DNA from: CAIKMD01 sp963803265 | GTDB lineage: Bacteria; Pseudomonadota; Alphaproteobacteria; ATCC43930; CGMCC-115725 | Reading direction: 5' to 3' | NCBI GenBank assembly: GCA_963803265.1 | Contig: CAWDLZ010000013.1 | Span: 124,001 to 188,000, forward strand | Length of the DNA: 64,000 nt | Part shown: positions 47,839-57,371 of the stretch, one piece after another | Layout of the letters: each line of letters opens with the position of its first letter | How positions within the stretch are numbered: the stretch's first letter is position 1 | The notes under the pieces: model-generated | Seen by the model: only the letters and a program-made list of their open reading frames with translations | What the model was told of the DNA's origin: nothing | The model's database searches: none | Made by a program: the position numbers and the translations under genes

Positions 47839-48831
47839 TTGAAGCAGGTCACGGCAATGCTGATAAGCGCGGCGCTCGCACTGGGCGCCTATCCGGCGCG
47901 TGCGCTCGATGAGGTGACATTCGGAACGGATTGGCAAGCCGAGGCAGAGCATGGCGGCTATTATCAGGCGATCGCCACCGGCATCTACGAACGCCATGGG
48001 CTCAAAGTGACGCTGCGGCAGGGCGGGCCGCAGGTCAATCACGCCCAGCTTCTGGCCGCCGGCCGGCTCGATTTCGACGAGGCGCCCAATTCCTTCACTG
48101 GCCTCAACTTCGTGCAGCAAAACATTCCGATGGTTGCCGTCGCGGCCTTCTTTCAAAAGGACCCATCGGTGCTCATTGCCCATGCCGGCGTCGGCAATGA
48201 CAGCTTGGCCGCGTTGAAAGGGAAGCCGATCATGATCGGCGCCGACACGCGCGTCGGCTATTGGCTGTTCTTGAAGGCGAAGTTCGGTTACACCGACGAT
48301 CAGATCCGACCCTATAATTTCAATCCCGCGCCGTTCCTCGCCAACCCGAACGCGGTGCAGCAGGGCTATCTCACCAGCGAGCCCTTCCTGATCGAGCAGC
48401 AGGGCGTGAAGCCCATCGTGTTTCTCCTCGCCGATTCCGGCTATACCAGCTACGGCTCGCTCATCGAGATCTCGCAAAAGCTCATCGATACCAAGCCCGA
48501 CCTCGTGCAGCGCTTCGTCGATGCGAGCATTGAAGGCTGGTACAGCTATCTCTACGGCGATCCCGCGCCAGCGAATGCGCTGATCAAGGCCGATAATCCC
48601 GAAGAATCCGACGCGCTCATCGCCTATGCAATCGCGCAAATGAAGGCGAACGGCATCGTCGACAGCGGCGATTCCTTGACGCAAGGCATCGGCGCGATGA
48701 GCGACGCGCGGTGGCAGAGTTTCTTCGCGGTCATGGCGGCCGAGGGGCTTTATCCCAAGGACATGGACTGGAAGCGGGCCTATACGTTGCGCTTCGTCAA
48801 CCGGCGCATCGGCATGGCGCCCAAGAACTGA
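47839..48831 (+). CDS. ABC importer substrate-binding protein, NMT1/THI5 type
   Basis: About 330 residues from TTG 47839 with AAGGGATGGGG upstream: signal peptide (AMLISAALALGAYPARA), then VTFGTDWQAEAEHGGYYQAIATGIYERHG and a YFSTN-like GYLTSEPFLIEQQGVKP, close to the thiamine-precursor (ThiY) receptors. It is the first gene of the only complete importer in the window; the ATPase starts one base into its stop. No TPP riboswitch was found upstream, so the ligand could be a pyrimidine precursor or another small organic compound. Confidence 0.82.
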   Translation: MKQVTAMLISAALALGAYPARALDEVTFGTDWQAEAEHGGYYQAIATGIYERHGLKVTLRQGGPQVNHAQLLAAGRLDFDEAPNSFTGLNFVQQNIPMVAVAAFFQKDPSVLIAHAGVGNDSLAALKGKPIMIGADTRVGYWLFLKAKFGYTDDQIRPYNFNPAPFLANPNAVQQGYLTSEPFLIEQQGVKPIVFLLADSGYTSYGSLIEISQKLIDTKPDLVQRFVDASIEGWYSYLYGDPAPANALIKADNPEESDALIAYAIAQMKANGIVDSGDSLTQGIGAMSDARWQSFFAVMAAEGLYPKDMDWKRAYTLRFVNRRIGMAPKN

Positions 48832-49592
48832 TGAGCGAGGCTGTGGCCGCGCCTCCGCTGGTCGTCGCCTCGGACCTCGGCAAGGTTTTTCGCAACGGCG
48901 TGACCGCGCTCGACGGCCTCGACCTCGCGGTCAATGCGGGTTCCTTCCTGAGCATCATCGGGCCGTCGGGCTGCGGCAAGAGCACGCTGCTTCGCCTCAT
49001 CGCGGGATTGACGCATCCCTCCACGGGGCGGGTCGCTTGGGCCGGGGAGGGCCGCGGCCGCATCGGCTTTGTGTTCCAGGAGCCAACGCTGATGCCGTGG
49101 GCAAGCGTGTGGGACAACGCCTATCTGCCGCTGCGTCTAATGGGCGTGGCGAAAAGCGCGGCGGCGGCGCGCATCGGGGCGACGCTCCAGGGATTGGGTC
49201 TCGACGGCTTCGCGCGGGTTTATCCGCGCGAGCTTTCGGGCGGAATGAAGATGCGCGTCTCGATTGCGCGCGCGCTCGTCACCGAGCCGCAGATTCTCTT
49301 GTTGGACGAGCCTTTCGCCGCGCTCGACGAGATCACGCGCTTCCGCCTCAACGACGATCTGCTGTTGCTGTGGCAGCGTCACGCCCTGACGGTCGTGTTC
49401 GTCACCCACAGCGTCTTCGAATCGGCGTTCCTATCGAACCGCGTCGTGGTGATGACGAAGCGCCCAGGCCGCATCGTCGCCGACGTGACGGTGGATCTGC
49501 CTTATCCGCGCGACGGCGCCTTGCGCACCGCGCCCGCTTACATCGATTACTGCCGCCTGCTCTCGCGGATTTTGGCGGAAGCCTCGGCATGA
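48831..49592 (+). CDS. ABC importer ATP-binding protein
   Basis: 253 residues: Walker A GPSGCGKSTLLRLIAG, Q-loop FVFQEPTLMPWASVWDN, signature LSGGMKMRVSIARAL, Walker B ILLLDEPFAALDEI and H-loop VVFVTHSVFESAFLS, as in nitrate/taurine/thiamine-precursor importers. It starts at the binding-protein stop (TGATG) and its own stop overlaps the permease start, so the three are coupled. Confidence 0.93.
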   Translation: MSEAVAAPPLVVASDLGKVFRNGVTALDGLDLAVNAGSFLSIIGPSGCGKSTLLRLIAGLTHPSTGRVAWAGEGRGRIGFVFQEPTLMPWASVWDNAYLPLRLMGVAKSAAAARIGATLQGLGLDGFARVYPRELSGGMKMRVSIARALVTEPQILLLDEPFAALDEITRFRLNDDLLLLWQRHALTVVFVTHSVFESAFLSNRVVVMTKRPGRIVADVTVDLPYPRDGALRTAPAYIDYCRLLSRILAEASA

Positions 49593-50365
49593 GCGCCCGC
49601 ATCGCGGCGCCGCTGGCAGTGGGGCTCCTGATGCTCGCCGCGTGGGAGGCGGTGGTGCGCATCAACGCGATCCCGCCCTATATTCTCCCGGGTCCCATTC
49701 TCGTCGCCGAGACGCTGTGGCGCGACGGACCGAGCCTTCTCGGCTCGTTATGGGTGACGGCGCGCATTACCGCCGCGGCGCTCGTCGCGGCGGTCGTCCT
49801 CGGCGGCGCCATCGCCATTCTCTTCGCGCAGTCGCGGCTGCTGGAGCTGAGCTTTTTTCCCTATGCGGTGATCCTGCAAGTGACGCCGATCGTGTCGATC
49901 GCACCGCTCATCATCATCTGGGTCAACAACACCTTCCTGTCGCTGCTCGTTTGCGCCTGGATCGTCGCGTTCTTTCCGGTCGTCGCCAACACTACGCTCG
50001 GCCTCAACAGCGCCGACCGCAACCTCGTTGCTCTGTTCCGACTCTATGGCGCGTCGCGCTGGCAGGTGCTGCGCCATCTCCGCCTGCCCTCGGCGCTGCC
50101 CTATTTCCTCGCCGGCGTACGGATCAGCGGCGGCCTCGCCTTGATCGGCGCCGTCGTGGCCGAATTCGTCGCCGGCACCGGCGGCACCGAAACCGGCCTC
50201 GCCTCGCGCATTCTCGAAGCAGGATACCGGCTCCAAATTCCGCTACTCTTTGCGGCGCTGATCCTGCTGTCGCTTACCGGCATCCTGATCTTCGCCGCGC
50301 TATCCTGGCTGTCGAACCGGCTGCTGGCGCATTGGCACGAAAGCGCACTGCCGGAAGAAGATTAA
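49589..50365 (+). CDS. ABC importer permease
   Basis: 258 residues with six membrane helices and the BPD-type EAA loop (ALFRLYGASRWQVLRHLRLPSALPYFLAGVRIS). Its ATG overlaps the ATPase stop. The last codons overlap the convergent MaoC gene by four bases. Ligand as for the binding protein. Confidence 0.92.
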   Translation: MSARIAAPLAVGLLMLAAWEAVVRINAIPPYILPGPILVAETLWRDGPSLLGSLWVTARITAAALVAAVVLGGAIAILFAQSRLLELSFFPYAVILQVTPIVSIAPLIIIWVNNTFLSLLVCAWIVAFFPVVANTTLGLNSADRNLVALFRLYGASRWQVLRHLRLPSALPYFLAGVRISGGLALIGAVVAEFVAGTGGTETGLASRILEAGYRLQIPLLFAALILLSLTGILIFAALSWLSNRLLAHWHESALPEED

Positions 50366-50817
50366 CTCGGAATGAGAATGCCGACCTGCTCGACGACGCA
50401 GGCGGGCTTCGCGGATCCCTCGAGCTCGACGGTCGCCTCGGTGGTGACGCGCACCCCTCGCGGCGCATCCTCGACGCCGAGCAGCCTGAAATGCGCGCGC
50501 ACGCGGCTGCCGCTCGGCACCGGGGTGGGGAAGCGCACCTTGTTGCAGCCGTAATTAAGCCGCGCGGCGAGGTTCTCGACGCGGTAGGTCTTCTGCGACA
50601 AGCCCGCCAGCAGCGACAAAGTGAGGAACCCGTGCGCGATCGTGGTGCCGAAGGGCGATGCCTTAGCCCGCGCGACATCGACGTGGATCCATTGGAAATC
50701 GCCGGTGGCCTCGGCAAACCGGTCGATCATCGCCTGATCCACCGTGATCCAGTCGCTGGTGCCGAGCGCTTCGCCCGCCGCGCGCCTCAGCGCCGCGACA
50801 TCCGCAAAAACCCGCAT
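50362..50817 (-). CDS. MaoC-like (R)-specific enoyl-CoA hydratase family protein
   Basis: 151 residues forming one hot-dog domain: SDWITVDQAMIDRFAEATGDFQWIHVD with the catalytic Asp-His pair (D in TGDFQWIHVD), then SPFGTTIAHGFLTLSLLAGL and the strands VRFPTPVPSGSRVRAHFRL. Family knowledge: hydrates 2-enoyl-CoA to (R)-3-hydroxyacyl-CoA, used in polyhydroxyalkanoate and fatty-acid metabolism. It is convergent with the importer operon and shares no obvious pathway with it. Confidence 0.88.
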   Translation of the reverse strand: MRVFADVAALRRAAGEALGTSDWITVDQAMIDRFAEATGDFQWIHVDVARAKASPFGTTIAHGFLTLSLLAGLSQKTYRVENLAARLNYGCNKVRFPTPVPSGSRVRAHFRLLGVEDAPRGVRVTTEATVELEGSAKPACVVEQVGILIPS

Positions 50818-50886
50818 GATTCGTCCTCCGCTGGAGCGCCGATCTTAGCGCGCCGCGACCGGCTTGACAGGCCCGCACCCGCCGCG

Positions 50887-51197
50887 GGCCAGACTTACGT
50901 CTCTGGCGGGCCGGCGGCGCTCGCGGGCGCGGCCTCGCGGCTCGACTACCTCAAGGCGCACCTCGAGACCGCGCAAGCTTTCGTCACCGCGCTGGTGCGG
51001 GCGCCGAAATGGCTTCATGGGGCGTCGGTCGAGCAGATCATGGCTGTCTTGCCGCAAGAGTTCTATGGCGAGGATCGCGCGCTTTACGCCCAGGTGATGA
51101 AATCGAACCGCAAAGCTTCACCCCCGACGGCCGGACCACCCCGGGCGAGATGCGCGTGAGCTACGAGCAGGAGTTCATCGAGAAGGCGAACCGGTAG
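50887..51197 (+). pseudogene. C-terminal remnant of an NMT1-type binding protein
   Basis: Only the last hundred residues survive (GQTYVSGGPAALAGAASRLD; QIMAVLPQEFYGEDRALYAQV), then a one-base deletion near 51115 before QSFTPDGRTTPGEMRVSYEQE to TAG. No signal peptide or first lobe precedes it. It resembles the C-terminus of the nitrate/taurine-type receptors found intact elsewhere in the window. Confidence 0.65.
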
Positions 51198-51279
51198 GGG
51201 CAGAGTGCTTTCGCCGTCGTTGACAGGCGCAGGCGTCGGGCGGAACATTGGCCGGCTCGAAGGCCCAAGGAGACAAATC

Positions 51280-52116
51280 ATGGCGACCATCCGGCACATC
51301 GCGATCTTCACCGACGATCCAGTAAATCTCGCCGCTTTCTATGGCGAGGTTTTCGGCAAGAGCGTGACCGGGATCAGTACCGTCGGCAGCGCCTGGGTGA
51401 CCGATGGCTACATGGATATCGCGTTGTTGCGGCGCCGTGGCGAGAACGCGCCCCGCGCGGGCATCCACCACTGGGGCTTCACGGCCGATCCGGCCGAGCG
51501 GCCCGCCATCCTCGCCAAGATGAACAAATACGGCATCGAGCCCTACAGCCCGTATGTCGACGCGCCCGACGCCCCGCGCCCCTATGCCGAGGACGCGGTG
51601 AAGGATCCCGACGGCAACCGGTTCGATTTGTCGACGGGCATGAAGGCCCTCAAATCCGCCACTGGCCAGACCCCGGCGGAGACCGCCAACTGCCCCAAGA
51701 TCCGACACATCGCGCTGTTCTCGGACGATACGGCGCGGCTCGGAGAATTCTATTGCGACGTCTTCGGCATGAAGGTCACCGGCGAAAGCGACAACGCGGT
51801 CTGGGTGACCGACGGCTATGTCGATTTCGCGCTGCTCGCCCGCAGAAACCGCGCCAGCGCGCCCCGGGGCATCCACCATTGGGGCTTCACCGTCGCGGCC
51901 GCCGACAAGCCGGCGCTCTATCGAAAGCTGATCGCGCGCGGCCTGCCGCCCTCCGATCCGCGCGTCGAGGATCCGACCCTCTCGCGGCCCTATGTCGAGG
52001 ACAAGGGCCATGACATCGACGGCAACCGCTTCGACCTGACGACGGGCAAGCGCGATATGGAAGTCGAGAAGGCGCGCACCGCCGAGCGGCTCAGGAATCT
52101 CGTTCCGGCGAAATAA
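51280..52116 (+). CDS. VOC-family protein with two glyoxalase-like domains
   Basis: 278 residues from ATG 51280 behind AAGGAG. Two similar halves, each opening IRHIAIF(T/S)DD, with a metal-site His at the start and Glu in D-G-N-R-F-D at its end (repeated HWGFTxA and GNRFDLST/TTG). Family knowledge: vicinal-oxygen-chelate dioxygenases, isomerases or resistance proteins; substrate cannot be told. It lies just before the insertion sequence. Confidence 0.85.
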   Translation: MATIRHIAIFTDDPVNLAAFYGEVFGKSVTGISTVGSAWVTDGYMDIALLRRRGENAPRAGIHHWGFTADPAERPAILAKMNKYGIEPYSPYVDAPDAPRPYAEDAVKDPDGNRFDLSTGMKALKSATGQTPAETANCPKIRHIALFSDDTARLGEFYCDVFGMKVTGESDNAVWVTDGYVDFALLARRNRASAPRGIHHWGFTVAAADKPALYRKLIARGLPPSDPRVEDPTLSRPYVEDKGHDIDGNRFDLTTGKRDMEVEKARTAERLRNLVPAK

Positions 52117-52188
52117 TCGGGCGGCCGTTCCTCGCGGTCCTTGCGCTCGGGTGGCTGACCGGCGCGGCGCCAAGTTCCGCTAAGGAAT

Positions 52189-53882
52189 CAGGCTGTGTGG
52201 AAACGTTTTTCGCTCTAAAAAAAGCGCACGCACCCGGGCGCGGTAGATCTCGATGCGACCGTCTGAGCCCATTTTGCTGCATCGAGTCAGGAATCGATCC
52301 TGGCGCAACCTCGAGCCACGCTGAGCGACCTGAACGGTCACACGGCGCGCACAACAGTACACGCTCCTCAAGCCCGGATCGCCGCGAGGAGCGGTTTGAT
52401 CCCAACGATGTTCATCACGCGCGTGAGGTTGTAGGCGAGCACGTGCAGCGCCATCTCGGCCGCCACCTTCGGCAGCGTCTTCATCAGAAAGTGCGTCGCC
52501 CCCATCCGCATCTTCAGCGTGCCAAACGGATGCTCGACGGTTTCGCGGCGCACACGCATGGCCTGCGGGTTCTGATCGAGCCGCGTCTGCGCGGCCTCGA
52601 CAACGTGTTCGTGTTCCCAGCGTTTGATGCGGCGCTCGTTGGCCGTTGTGCACTGACCCTTGAGCGGGCATGTGCGGCACGCCTTCGTCAAGTAAATCCG
52701 CATCTTCTGGCCATCCTCATCAGCGGTGAAGTGGTGTGCCAGGTTCTCGCCGGCCGGGCAGCGATAGACATCGTTTTCGGCCGAATAAACAAAATCAGGT
52801 TTCCCAAAGCGGCCTGCCGACTTGGCGCCCGAGGTTTGCGGCTTGGGTAGTGTGACCGCGACGCCGGCCTGTTCGCATGCCAGGATTTCCTCACCTTTAA
52901 AGTAGCCCCGATCCGCAACGACGTCCAAGTTATCGCTGCGCAGCGCAGCTTTTGCCGCCTGCGCCATCGTCGCCAGTTGCGATCTATCCGTGCCGACGTT
53001 GATGACCTCGTGTGCGACAATCAGATGGTTCGTGGTGTCAACCGCACTTTGCACGTTGTAGGCCACCATGCCTGAGCCGCGACCGCTCGTTGCCATCGAG
53101 CGGCAATCGGGATCGGTCAGCGATATTTGCTTGTCGGGCGAAGCGAGCAATGCCTTTTCAATCGCGGCCAGCCGCTGCACTTCTTCTTCAAGCTTCGCCA
53201 GCTTTTCCTTAAGCCGCGTCTTGATCAGCAGCACCGTTTCTGACGGCTCTTCTCCTGCGGCAGTCTGGCGGTCGGCGGTGTCGAGTTGGCTCATGTAGCG
53301 CGCCACGCTCTCTTCGATCTGCTTCTGGCGGCGCTGGATCTTGCCCTGCGTGAAGTTGTTGTCGCGACTGTTCACGGCCTTGAACTTGCTGCCATCGATG
53401 GCAACGCTGGCCTTCGCCAGCAGGCCCATCTTGCGGCACAACTCGACGAATCGCACGCAAACCTTCCTGATCGCGGGACCATTGTCCTTGCGGAAGTCGG
53501 CGATGGTTTTGTGATCCGGCGCGAGCCGCCCCGTCAGCCACATCACCTCGAGATTGCGGCCAGCCTCACGCTCCAGCCGCCGGCTCGATTGGACCCGGTT
53601 GAGATAGCCGTAAATGTAGAGCTTGAGCATCGGCGAAGGATGGTACGCCGGCCGGCCGGTCGCTGCCGGATCGACGCCATCGAACCCGAGGTCGCGGAGT
53701 TCCAATGCATCGACGAACACATCGACCGCGCGAACAGGATTGCTCTCCTCCACCCAATCATCAAGGCATTCCGGCAACAGCGTCGTCTGCTGGCGATCCG
53801 CCCCTTGAATGAAACCCTTCATCATCCCCCCGCGTGATCCAGCAAAAGAATCATATCATCGATGGGGTTTCCACACAGCCTG
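52189..53882. mobile_element. IS1182-family insertion sequence
   Basis: About 1.69 kb bounded by perfect 16-base inverted repeats, CAGGCTGTGTGGAAAC at 52189-52204 and its complement at 53867-53882. GAAT stands immediately outside each end, a likely 4-bp target duplication. It carries one transposase gene on the minus strand. The ends and gene are intact, so the element may be active or recently inserted. Confidence 0.9.
52368..53825 (-). CDS. IS1182-family transposase
   Basis: 485 residues with a DDE catalytic domain: N-terminal MKGFIQGADRQQTTLLPECLDDW, VSRRLEREAGRNLEVMWLTGRLAPDHKTIADFR, first Asp in KASVAIDGSKFKAVNS, second in LDVVADRGYFKGEE and Glu in RRETVEHPFGTLKMRMG. A Cys-containing stretch (YRCPAGENL; CRTCPLKGQCTTA) is typical of this family. 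It catalyses its own cut-and-paste transposition. Reading frame intact. Confidence 0.95.
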   Translation of the reverse strand: MMKGFIQGADRQQTTLLPECLDDWVEESNPVRAVDVFVDALELRDLGFDGVDPAATGRPAYHPSPMLKLYIYGYLNRVQSSRRLEREAGRNLEVMWLTGRLAPDHKTIADFRKDNGPAIRKVCVRFVELCRKMGLLAKASVAIDGSKFKAVNSRDNNFTQGKIQRRQKQIEESVARYMSQLDTADRQTAAGEEPSETVLLIKTRLKEKLAKLEEEVQRLAAIEKALLASPDKQISLTDPDCRSMATSGRGSGMVAYNVQSAVDTTNHLIVAHEVINVGTDRSQLATMAQAAKAALRSDNLDVVADRGYFKGEEILACEQAGVAVTLPKPQTSGAKSAGRFGKPDFVYSAENDVYRCPAGENLAHHFTADEDGQKMRIYLTKACRTCPLKGQCTTANERRIKRWEHEHVVEAAQTRLDQNPQAMRVRRETVEHPFGTLKMRMGATHFLMKTLPKVAAEMALHVLAYNLTRVMNIVGIKPLLAAIRA

Positions 53883-53969
53883 GAATGATTGCGGCCACGC
53901 TCGATATCGCGAAGCTTTGTCCCGAGGAATACCCGTCCGCGAGATCCGCGAGCCCGCGCTTTCCCCGGC

Positions 53970-54977
53970 CTATTGGAGGCGCTTGTCCGCGGCCTCGACG
54001 TAGCTCAAATCGGTGTATTTGGCGAGGTCGAGATGCGTTTTGAGGACGCCCATGGTTTGCGCCATATCGACATTGGCCTGCAGCGCCTTCATGTTCGGCA
54101 GCCCCTTCGGGTCGCGATAGAAATCCTCATGATTGAAGGTGAATTTGTCGATGACCTCCGGCGGCAGCTTCATGAAGTCGGAAACGATCTTGAGCATCGC
54201 GGGGCGATTCGCGGGATCGAGATACCAATGCATGATGCGCAGGTAGTCCTCGAGAAAATCCACCACCGCCGCGCCGTTCTTTTGCAGCAAAGCGCCATGC
54301 GCGACCCACGCCGTCATATCGGTCTCGCCGCCGACCGCATCAGCCGCCGTATAGAGATCGCGCGCCGCGTCGCGCAGCTTCGGGTCGAGCGCGAAAGGAT
54401 TGATCTCGGTGGTCAGATCAGCCTTCTTCTCCAGCAGCAGCGAATTCATGTTCGGGAAGGCGGCCTCGATGACGGTGTAGTCCTTGGGCCGCGTCAAGTG
54501 ATTCTTGAAGAGCATGTATTCCATCTGGACGTCGATGCCGGCGCCAATGGAATTCGTTGCCAGAATCTTGCCCTTCAAATCGGCGACGGTCTTTATGGGG
54601 CCGTCCTTCAGCACCATGAATTCGTTGGTGCGCCAGCCGGGCACGCCGTCGCGGAATTCGTCGGCGATGATCTTCAGATCGTCCATCTTCGCATTGATGA
54701 TCGCGAGGCCGAGCGTCGAATAGGCAAGCGGCGCCAGCTCGATTTCGTTCGCCGCCAGCGCCGTGATCATCGGCGGCGTGCCTTGAAAATGAACCGCCTC
54801 GAAGCTGTAGGACTGGTCCCAATGCTTCGCCACGTCCTTCTTGAATTCCATGATCGAAGGCAGCTCGCCGGGTGCGGCGACCCAGCCGACGCGCAGCTTC
54901 ACCGGATCGGCCTTCGCCGCGGCGGCGAGGCCCAGCGCGGCCGCGGCGAGAATCGCGCAAGTCTTGACCGAATTCAT
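53970..54977 (-). CDS. Nitrate/taurine-type solute-binding protein, orphan
   Basis: 335 residues: signal peptide (TCAILAAAALGLAAAAKAD), then KLRVGWVAAPGELPSIMEFKKDVAKHWDQSYSFEAVHFQG and VADLKGKILATNSIGAGIDVQ, the usual type II fold with a second lobe IEAAFPNMNSLLLEKKADL. GGGGGGAG lies before the ATG. It stands alone, without permease or ATPase, between the insertion sequence and the FkbH-like gene. Ligand unknown. Confidence 0.85.
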   Translation of the reverse strand: MNSVKTCAILAAAALGLAAAAKADPVKLRVGWVAAPGELPSIMEFKKDVAKHWDQSYSFEAVHFQGTPPMITALAANEIELAPLAYSTLGLAIINAKMDDLKIIADEFRDGVPGWRTNEFMVLKDGPIKTVADLKGKILATNSIGAGIDVQMEYMLFKNHLTRPKDYTVIEAAFPNMNSLLLEKKADLTTEINPFALDPKLRDAARDLYTAADAVGGETDMTAWVAHGALLQKNGAAVVDFLEDYLRIMHWYLDPANRPAMLKIVSDFMKLPPEVIDKFTFNHEDFYRDPKGLPNMKALQANVDMAQTMGVLKTHLDLAKYTDLSYVEAADKRLQ

Positions 54978-55012
54978 GGCTCCCCCCCTCTACGCTTGTC
55001 GAGGAGCCAGCT

Positions 55013-57157
55013 TTAAGCCGATCGGGCCAATCCCGCAAGAGCGCGTCTCGGCTTCGCCTCGGCGCGGCGCCAGATGCCGTCTTCTCCCGGCGTGAAGCCA
55101 TTGTCGCGGTAGATGTTTCGCACCGGCGTATTGCGCGAGGTCTCGATGATCCGGGCGGTCAGCAAGGGGCTGCCGCATGCGGCGATGACACGCGCGAGGA
55201 AGCTGTGCTCGACGCCGAGACCCATGACGCGGCAGCTCATGACGAAACCGGTGATCTCGTCCTCTTCGATCACGGCCGCGCCGACGAGACCGTGATCGCC
55301 GAACCGGTCGGCGACGTCGAGGGTGAAAAGCATCGCGGCTGGATTCGCCAACACTTCTTTGAGCGCGCCAGCAGTGAATTTGCGCCCCGTCGTGTTGAAC
55401 TGGGTCGTGCGCTGGAACAATTCCGCGATCCGCGCGAGCTTTGTTTCGCTGCTTACCTTCTCGACGCGGCATTGGATTTGCCGTGAAGCGAGGTAATCCG
55501 CCTCGTTCATGGTCTCGGCGCGAAACTGCTGCCGGCCGAGCTGCGCCTTGACGAGGCTCGTTCGCGAGGCCGCTTCCTCGGTGATGCGCGGCAGCTGCAG
55601 CCGCGGGTCTTCGAGCAGCGCGCGGCGCAAGGCAAACAAATTATCGCCCCACACCTCGATCTCTGGGAGCCGCTGGCGCACGCGGTCGCGCTCGATCGGG
55701 CGGTCGTCGATGAAGAGAAAGGCATCCTGCGCGAATCCGAGCTCGTCGGCGATCGACCGGATGTTCTCGACCTTGTCGTTCCAGTTGACGCGCCAGGTCA
55801 CGAAGTCGTCGGGTGTCAGCAGCCGCTCGCGCGGATAGTGGTCCGGATATCTCCACAGCTCGCGGATTGTAGCCTCGTCATTCTTGCTCACGCAGGCCAG
55901 GACGATTCCGCGTTTTTTCAAACACAGCAGCGCTTCGTGGATGCCGATGAAGAGCCCGATGTACGAGAATACCCCGCTCACTTCCGGCTCCCAGGCGAAA
56001 GGGCTGCCGGTCTCGGCCAGAACGCTGGGCCACAGCACGCCATCGAGATCGACGATCACGCATTTCTTGCGGTCGAGGCCGAGGGCGACCATGAGCGCAT
56101 CGAGGTGAGCGCGCGCCGTGACCGCCTCGCGGCCGTAAGGGTCGCCATCGACGAGCCGTGCCAAGAGTGCCGTATCGGGAAAAATTCCATGCACCGCTTC
56201 CTTCTCGCTTTCCGGGCGCTGCAACATCCAGCCCATCGAGCCGAAATGGGTGAAGCCGACCTGCCCGTCGTCGAGGAGGCGCGCCGAGCCCGCGGCGCCG
56301 AGCGCGGCGGCGATGTCGACCGCGTGAACGTTGACGAAGGACTCGACCAAATCGGCAAGGGCGATGTTGGCCATGCGGAACCGCGTGCGGTGGCCGCCGA
56401 GGCCGCGCTCGGCGAGGCCGAGCGGCTGAACCGTCGGCTCGGGCAGATTGTCGATCAAAATGGGCGCAGCGCTGCGTTGGCGAAGCTGCGACAGGATGTG
56501 ACGGGTCTCTCGGATATAGCCGGCATGGGCTTGCCCGGAATCGGGATCGCGCGGGATCAGGTGGCGCGCCTGCAACGCGCCGACGATGATCGCATCGTGC
56601 CGGCGCTCGCTGGCGAGCTGGAGATCGTTGGGAAAGGTCGCGGCGACGTGCAAATCGATGCCGCGACGCGCCGCCTCGCGCCGCAGGAAATCCGCCTCCA
56701 TGTGGATCTCGCAATCGCCGAAGAGAATCACGTCGATTCGCTTCCCCGAGCCAGCCAGATCCGGAATGCTTCGCGCGGCGCTCGCGGCCCATTCGGGGCT
56801 CGAGCCCTCCATCGCCGCGCGGCGGTAGCGATCGAGCAGCGCGGCAGGGTCGCGCCCATGAGTCGCGCCGAGCTTCTCCGCGATCTCGGCGAGCTCGTCA
56901 GCTGGGTTCTGCTCGGTAAGAATGCCGCTTTCGGTCAGGGTTCGAACGAAGCCCGGCAGGATTTCGGCGTCGAACCCGACTGCCTGCGAAAGCTCGTCAA
57001 AAGCATCCGGCACCGCTCGCGGCGTGGCGAAGAAATCGACCACCATGCCGACCGAGGCATCGACCGTCATGCGCAAATTCTTGATGGCGTGGACCAGCAA
57101 TACTCGATCCCGGTCGAGCGGAAGCCGATGAATGAAGCAAGAGGTGCGCAACGTCAT
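55013..57157 (-). CDS. FkbH-like HAD-family protein with extra N-terminal domain
   Basis: 714 residues from ATG 57157. Residues 1-95 (IHRLPLDRDRVLLVHAIKN and FDAEILPGFVRTLTESGIL) look like a winged-helix module of the PqqD/radical-SAM N-terminal kind. About 125-330 is an SGNH-hydrolase-like domain (VILFGDCEIHMEADFLRRE). HAD domain at about 365-490 with the motif VIVDLDGVLWPSVLAETG and FLFIDDRPIERD; C-terminal GNAT-like domain about 560-714 (QFNTTGRKFTAGALKEVL; VMSCRVMGLGVEHSFLARVI). Family knowledge: FkbH proteins load a glycerate-derived unit on a carrier protein for extender-unit synthesis, but no carrier gene is nearby. The longer in-frame start at 57424 is rejected. Confidence 0.8.
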   Translation of the reverse strand: MTLRTSCFIHRLPLDRDRVLLVHAIKNLRMTVDASVGMVVDFFATPRAVPDAFDELSQAVGFDAEILPGFVRTLTESGILTEQNPADELAEIAEKLGATHGRDPAALLDRYRRAAMEGSSPEWAASAARSIPDLAGSGKRIDVILFGDCEIHMEADFLRREAARRGIDLHVAATFPNDLQLASERRHDAIIVGALQARHLIPRDPDSGQAHAGYIRETRHILSQLRQRSAAPILIDNLPEPTVQPLGLAERGLGGHRTRFRMANIALADLVESFVNVHAVDIAAALGAAGSARLLDDGQVGFTHFGSMGWMLQRPESEKEAVHGIFPDTALLARLVDGDPYGREAVTARAHLDALMVALGLDRKKCVIVDLDGVLWPSVLAETGSPFAWEPEVSGVFSYIGLFIGIHEALLCLKKRGIVLACVSKNDEATIRELWRYPDHYPRERLLTPDDFVTWRVNWNDKVENIRSIADELGFAQDAFLFIDDRPIERDRVRQRLPEIEVWGDNLFALRRALLEDPRLQLPRITEEAASRTSLVKAQLGRQQFRAETMNEADYLASRQIQCRVEKVSSETKLARIAELFQRTTQFNTTGRKFTAGALKEVLANPAAMLFTLDVADRFGDHGLVGAAVIEEDEITGFVMSCRVMGLGVEHSFLARVIAACGSPLLTARIIETSRNTPVRNIYRDNGFTPGEDGIWRRAEAKPRRALAGLARSA

Positions 57158-57371
57158 CGGATCGTGGTATAGGGTGGCTTGGTTAAAAAAGTTACAATGC
57201 CCGCCGCGAGGCATTTCCCGAGGCGCTGCAGGCGATGGCGATGATCGCGAGCCAGATAGAGTAGTTTCCGATGGTATGTCCGGAACTTGCCGCCGCGCTA
57301 TAGTGTTTTCTTTGACGCCGCTCGGGCGCGCGTTCGGCTCGAGGACGCCAAGGATTGGGAGAATCAGGACC

